DNA from: CAIRYW01 sp041665985
GTDB taxonomy: Bacteria; Patescibacteriota; Minisyncoccia; Phycocordibacterales; CAIRYW01
Assembly (NCBI GenBank): GCA_041665985.1
Contig: JBAYHV010000011.1
Span: 1 to 24,269, forward strand
Direction: 5' to 3'
Length of the DNA stretch: 24,269 bases
The translations under genes were made by a program, and so were the position numbers. Positions 20,586 to 24,269 of this stretch are shown piece by piece (within the stretch, counting starts at the first letter, position 1; the number at the start of each line of letters is the position of its first letter). The notes below the pieces were generated by a model. It was not told the origin of the DNA and searched no databases. It saw only the letters and a program-made list of their open reading frames with translations.

Positions 20586-20609
20586 GTTTGCCTATATTTT
20601 AAATAATTT

Positions 20610-23600
20610 TCACTTAAACCAACTATTAAACCATCCTCCGAACCAATTAGTGATATTTGTAATAATATTTACTATTGGATTAGTTGATACTGGTGCAGGG
20701 GTTGAAACAATTACTTCTTTTGTTATTTTAACTTCTATTGCAAGAGGAACCGAGGAGTTTGTAGTTGTGAGATAATAACGGCCAACTTTTTTAGGAACTG
20801 TAATTGTTGCAGAACCGTTTGTGAAAGTGATTGTTTGTCCATTCCACTTCCCTGTAGTTGCACCAGCAAGAGTAATTGTTAATTTGGTATTTGGTAGCAC
20901 ACGGACAAGTTGTAATAGATTATGAGTCGAATCTGATGAAAGAGTAGTTTTAATAATTGTACTTGTTGAAGCAGTTGTTTTTTGCAAAGAAGTTTTGACA
21001 GAAATATTTGGGGTAGAAATTATAAATAATCCTGCAGGTGGAGGAACTGGAACAGCTAGTGGTTTTGTACGTAGACTAATTAGATCTTGAGTAGAAGAAA
21101 TATTATGTGTAGCAAGGAGTGATTTTATTTCAGGAGTAAGAGTGAAAGAAATTGGGGTAAAGAGGAAGTTTGTGATCGGAGCGATGAAAGAAAAAGTACC
21201 CTTTGCTCCAGTCGTTCCAAATACAGGAAGAGTAACCAATTTTAGAGGTTTTAATAAATTAACAGGAAGAGTTAGAGAATTCAAAAGTGATTCATATAGA
21301 GGTGAGACTGATGATGAACGAGTAGCTGGCACAGTTGCGGTAGTTTGTTGAGGGCTTTGTTGTGCATGATAAGTTCCAGAGATAACGGTCGTACCATGAC
21401 TTCCATGGCTTCCTGTAGGAGGTGCAGCACAAAGTCCTGGACCAATTACAGTTTGATCAGCTCCTGTATCAGTTATTAAGACATAACCAGAGGAATCGAT
21501 CAAAGAAATGTTTCCTCCAGATCCTCCATATCCGCAACCAGTTGAATCTCCTCCTATAGCTGTAATTGGAGTACCATCGATCACCGCAAATGAATTTGTG
21601 ATTGTTGCAGATCCTGCGTCTCCACCGTTTTGTTGTGGATCACCACCGTTGACCGAAACAACCCAAGTAGAGGCTGTATCAATCATAATTATTCCTCCTT
21701 TACCTCCATCAAGACCAGGAACTCCATTTCCTCCAATTGCAGAGGTTGTTCCAGTAACAGTAATATTTGAAAGATTAAAGTTATAGGCATTGTGTCCTCC
21801 ATATGCACCATCACCAGAAATATTACCGTTAATAGTGTGGCCTGTTCCATTCAAAGTAGTATTACTTACGGCAATGAAAATATTATTTGTCATATCCGTT
21901 GGTAGAGTAGTAGATGCAAAGAGAACAATATTTTCGTTTGTCATTGGAGTTCTACCGAGAGGAATTGAAAATGTTGTGTCAGTAAACCAGTTTGAAAGAT
22001 TACTCCAAGAATTGTCGCCTGAAATATTTTGGAATGAATCGGAGTTTGGATATGAATGGTAGGTAATAGATCCCGCAACACTGATAGCATTTGCAAGAGG
22101 AACCGTAACTGAATAATAAACATCCGCATTTCCTGTTACAGTTCCTGCATTTATTGATGAATCATTAAAGAATGCATTACCAGAAACTGTTCCAGCATTT
22201 GTTGAAGTTCCATTGAAGAAAGAATCACCTTTTGTAGATCCTGTGTTAGCACTCGAATCATTAAATATCCATTTTGTAATTATGTTTCCTTGATAGTCCT
22301 TAATGTTTCCGCTAACAATATTTGTCCCAAGGAAACTTGTTGAACCTGAAAACGTTACAGCATCATAAGCACTCAAAAGTCCACCGAATGTTAGATCACC
22401 ATTTATTGTCCCTGAGTTTAAGGCAGAATCATTTATTGTTACGTTACCATTAATTATATTTTGGTTTATTGAAGTGCCGTTTAATGTAGTTGTACCAGTT
22501 ACTGTACCTGTATTTGTTGAAGTAGCGTTAAATATAAATCCACCTGTTATCACACTGTTGTTTGTAGTACTTAACGCAACTGTTACAGGAGAAGTTGTAC
22601 CATTTCTAATTGTTCCTCCAGATTTATTTAGAAGAGTTCCAACAAAAGTTCCACTATTTACTGCACCGCCAGATTCAATTGTAGTATTTCCAAACCTACT
22701 CAAAGTATCACTTTCAAATGTTCCTATAACATCAATTGATCCACTAAGAGTTGATGACGCAACTGTAATATCATTGAAGGAAGAAATTGTTCCTGTAGCT
22801 GTAAGATTTATGAAAGAAACATTTGTACTACTTCCTGTGATATTTCCCATTGTATAGAAATGTCCGAGACCATCATCTCCACGCAAAGTCGTAGACGCTG
22901 TAATCGTACAATTACCAACATTCGCTGTTAGGTAATAATAAGGACGAGTAGCCTCATCTAGAGGTTGCGTACAATCTGTATCTATAGGCTGAGTGTTGTC
23001 GTATGTAAATGAAACTGATTTTTCAGTTATATTATTTCCATTTGTACTCTTGAAGAAAATAATATGAGAAGTGGCAGAAGGTTTTGGAATATCGGATCCG
23101 TTATTGGCACAAATTACAGAAGTATAACTTCCTGAATCAATTTTGTATTGACATAAAGTGCTTGTGTCCCAAGAAACAACGGGCTTCCATTTAATATTTG
23201 TGCCTGCAGTTGGAGAAGTAATTACAAGATTTGGATTACCAGAAGCTCCTCCACCTATTAAAGAATTCCAAGCTGAAAAGAAACCATTATTTAATGCTTG
23301 AAAAGCATTATTTATCAAAGAATATGTAGCGCCAGACAGATCAACGCTCGCCCCGTTTATGGCTTGAACGATCCACAATCCTCCGTTATGCGTAAAATCT
23401 CTTAATACAACAAATACTTCTGCATTGTACTGACGAGTAATATATCCAGTGACTGTTCCTGATGTATCTGAATCTGGACCAGTAAAAGTAGCATTACCGT
23501 GAATTGTTCCAGTGTTTGTAGATGAAGCATTAAACAAAGCCGCATCTGTAGAAGTACTTGTAAGATAAATATCTATTCCATTATTTGTTGTACCTTGAAA

Positions 23601-24269
23601 GGTTATAGTGTTTACAGTTGCGGTAATTGAGCTTGTACCAATATTTCCAGAAAGGATTACTGCGTTATCTCCAGCGGTTGGAATGACGGGAGAATGAACT
23701 GTTGAGGACGCGTTTGTCCACCAGTTATTTATATCGTCCCATTTTCCAACAACACCATGACCTATCGCCGAATCATTAAAATAAAGCCCTGCGTAGTCGT
23801 GATAGATGATCTGACCATCAGTGGTTCCACCAAGAGGTCTTGTTACAGGAGAATAGACATCAGAATTTCCAGTAACAGTTCCTAAGTTTGTTGAAGTATC
23901 ATTAAAAATTGCATTTCCTTGGACCGTACCAGTTACAATATTTGAACTTGTATTATTGAACACTGCATTACCTTTCAGAATTCCTGTATTTGTAGATGAG
24001 GCATTAAAGATCCAAGAAGTAATTTGAGTACTTGTTGAATCATAAATATTTCCAGTCACATATCCTGTTCCTACAAAAGCAGTCGTGTCAGAAAATGTAA
24101 CTGCACCACTAGAAGCTGTGTACATATTAAATGTAGCTGTACCTGTAATTGTTCCAGTGTTTGTAGATGATGCATTTAGAATTGCATTTCCGTTTACTGT
24201 TCCAGAGTTTGTCGAGGATGCATTAAAAGTAAAATTTCCATTTATTGTTGCGGTGTTTGTAGTTTTTCC
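20610..24269 (-). CDS. Giant repeat-rich surface protein/adhesin, C-terminal part (partial, right edge)
   Basis: 1,219 codons are visible and the frame is open through the right edge, so the N-terminus and any signal peptide are outside. It is dominated by Thr, Ser, Asn and Gly. Short units of the type NASSTNTGT(V/I)xGNAxFN(D/A) recur about every 17-25 residues in several blocks, as expected for a right-handed beta-helix. Other regions: Trp-bearing GKWDDINNWW / NSWSNLSNWF segments, a Gly-rich block (GGNGVPGLDGGKGG, GGSGGNISL), a Thr/Pro-rich stalk, and an aromatic-rich end (NWFGGWFNSWFK). A ~130-residue module occurs twice. Likely a cell-surface protein for attachment to a host or other surface; anchoring is unknown. 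No cell-wall sorting motif (such as LPxTG) is visible. Confidence 0.7.
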   Translation of the reverse strand, partial: GKTTNTATINGNFTFNASSTNSGTVNGNAILNASSTNTGTITGTATFNMYTASSGAVTFSDTTAFVGTGYVTGNIYDSTSTQITSWIFNASSTNTGILKGNAVFNNTSSNIVTGTVQGNAIFNDTSTNLGTVTGNSDVYSPVTRPLGGTTDGQIIYHDYAGLYFNDSAIGHGVVGKWDDINNWWTNASSTVHSPVIPTAGDNAVILSGNIGTSSITATVNTITFQGTTNNGIDIYLTSTSTDAALFNASSTNTGTIHGNATFTGPDSDTSGTVTGYITRQYNAEVFVVLRDFTHNGGLWIVQAINGASVDLSGATYSLINNAFQALNNGFFSAWNSLIGGGASGNPNLVITSPTAGTNIKWKPVVSWDTSTLCQYKIDSGSYTSVICANNGSDIPKPSATSHIIFFKSTNGNNITEKSVSFTYDNTQPIDTDCTQPLDEATRPYYYLTANVGNCTITASTTLRGDDGLGHFYTMGNITGSSTNVSFINLTATGTISSFNDITVASSTLSGSIDVIGTFESDTLSRFGNTTIESGGAVNSGTFVGTLLNKSGGTIRNGTTSPVTVALSTTNNSVITGGFIFNATSTNTGTVTGTTTLNGTSINQNIINGNVTINDSALNSGTINGDLTFGGLLSAYDAVTFSGSTSFLGTNIVSGNIKDYQGNIITKWIFNDSSANTGSTKGDSFFNGTSTNAGTVSGNAFFNDSSINAGTVTGNADVYYSVTVPLANAISVAGSITYHSYPNSDSFQNISGDNSWSNLSNWFTDTTFSIPLGRTPMTNENIVLFASTTLPTDMTNNIFIAVSNTTLNGTGHTINGNISGDGAYGGHNAYNFNLSNITVTGTTSAIGGNGVPGLDGGKGGIIMIDTASTWVVSVNGGDPQQNGGDAGSATITNSFAVIDGTPITAIGGDSTGCGYGGSGGNISLIDSSGYVLITDTGADQTVIGPGLCAAPPTGSHGSHGTTVISGTYHAQQSPQQTTATVPATRSSSVSPLYESLLNSLTLPVNLLKPLKLVTLPVFGTTGAKGTFSFIAPITNFLFTPISFTLTPEIKSLLATHNISSTQDLISLRTKPLAVPVPPPAGLFIISTPNISVKTSLQKTTASTSTIIKTTLSSDSTHNLLQLVRVLPNTKLTITLAGATTGKWNGQTITFTNGSATITVPKKVGRYYLTTTNSSVPLAIEVKITKEVIVSTPAPVSTNPIVNIITNITNWFGGWFNSWFK
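21985..22376 (-). repeat. Long module repeat 2 in the surface protein
   Basis: This encodes AVTFSGSTSFLGTNIVSGNI ... ITKWIFNDSSANTG ... GTVTGNADVYYSVTVPL ... ITYHSY ... NLSNWF. It matches 23690-24120 (AVTFSDTTAFVGTGYVTGNI ... ITSWIFNASSTNTG ... GTVTGNSDVYSPVTRPL ... IIYHDY ... DINNWW) in order and spacing. This indicates duplication of a ~130-residue unit. Confidence 0.65.
23690..24120 (-). repeat. Long module repeat 1 in the surface protein
   Basis: The partner of 21985-22376; the coordinates of both are approximate to about ten bases. The pair has diverged at many positions, so the duplication is not recent. Confidence 0.65.

Noticed and set aside
20584..20775. 63-codon plus-strand frame over the end of the surface protein
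   Set aside because: It is antisense to the long repeat protein frame and starts inside the terminator region; there is no independent support.
21985..24269. Regular repeats in the right-hand region as a possible CRISPR array
   Set aside because: The repeats are diverged, in frame, and belong to an open protein-coding frame; there are no constant repeats with unique spacers and no cas genes.

Overview
The window looks like AT-rich DNA from a Patescibacteria/CPR bacterium, most likely of the Paceibacteria (Parcubacteria) type. The grounds are compact genes, lysine- and isoleucine-rich proteins, the standard code with TGA as a stop, almost no Shine-Dalgarno sites, a RecG enlarged by insertions, a giant Thr/Ser/Asn repeat surface protein, and many small palindromic insertions. 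The lineage is an inference from gene style; there is no rRNA here to confirm it.

Layout. 1-1660: the C-terminal part of a large serine recombinase whose frame runs antisense through a tRNA-Ser gene, then a tRNA-Ser(GCT) with a foldback copy of its own 3' end, and a terminator. 1663-4740: a two-part ATP-grasp ligase-like protein and a small unknown protein. 4784-7417: RecG with a complete GxxExxY domain inserted between helicase motifs II and III. 7433-9374: a REP-like pair, tRNA-Ile(TAT) followed by a 226-bp foldback insertion that duplicates the tRNA 3' end, an HTH protein, and a Nudix hydrolase gene split by a 167-bp element. 9366-13000: deoxyribonucleotidase, FtsH, SmpB and its partner tmRNA (ssrA). 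13010-17151: accessory DNA bounded by repeats of the ssrA 3' end, carrying a GHKL-ATPase/TIR fusion overlapping a C5-cytosine DNA methyltransferase, then a SET-domain protein and a small DUF2103-like protein. 17148-20600: PurU, a HicBA toxin-antitoxin pair, an NRAMP-like transporter with altered metal-site motifs, and a cold-shock protein. 20610-24269: a repeat-rich surface protein running off the right edge.

How the genes work together. smpB and ssrA form the trans-translation unit, and its RNA gene also serves as an integration site. The TIR-GHKL ATPase and the DNA methyltransferase overlap by 4 bp and form a candidate defence operon: methylation would mark self DNA, and a GHKL ATPase would gate a TIR NADase instead of a nuclease. 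The rest is mainly housekeeping (RecG, FtsH, PurU, Nudix, metal uptake, cold shock).

Two genome-wide habits show up. First, many promoters place a -10 hexamer exactly 6 nt before the start codon, which implies leaderless mRNAs. Second, small foldback or palindromic elements occur after tRNA and tmRNA genes, inside coding frames, and between genes. The most unusual are the post-tRNA elements: each carries both an antisense and a sense copy of the 3' end of the tRNA or tmRNA it follows, wrapped around a core that is nearly identical in two places 5.3 kb apart.
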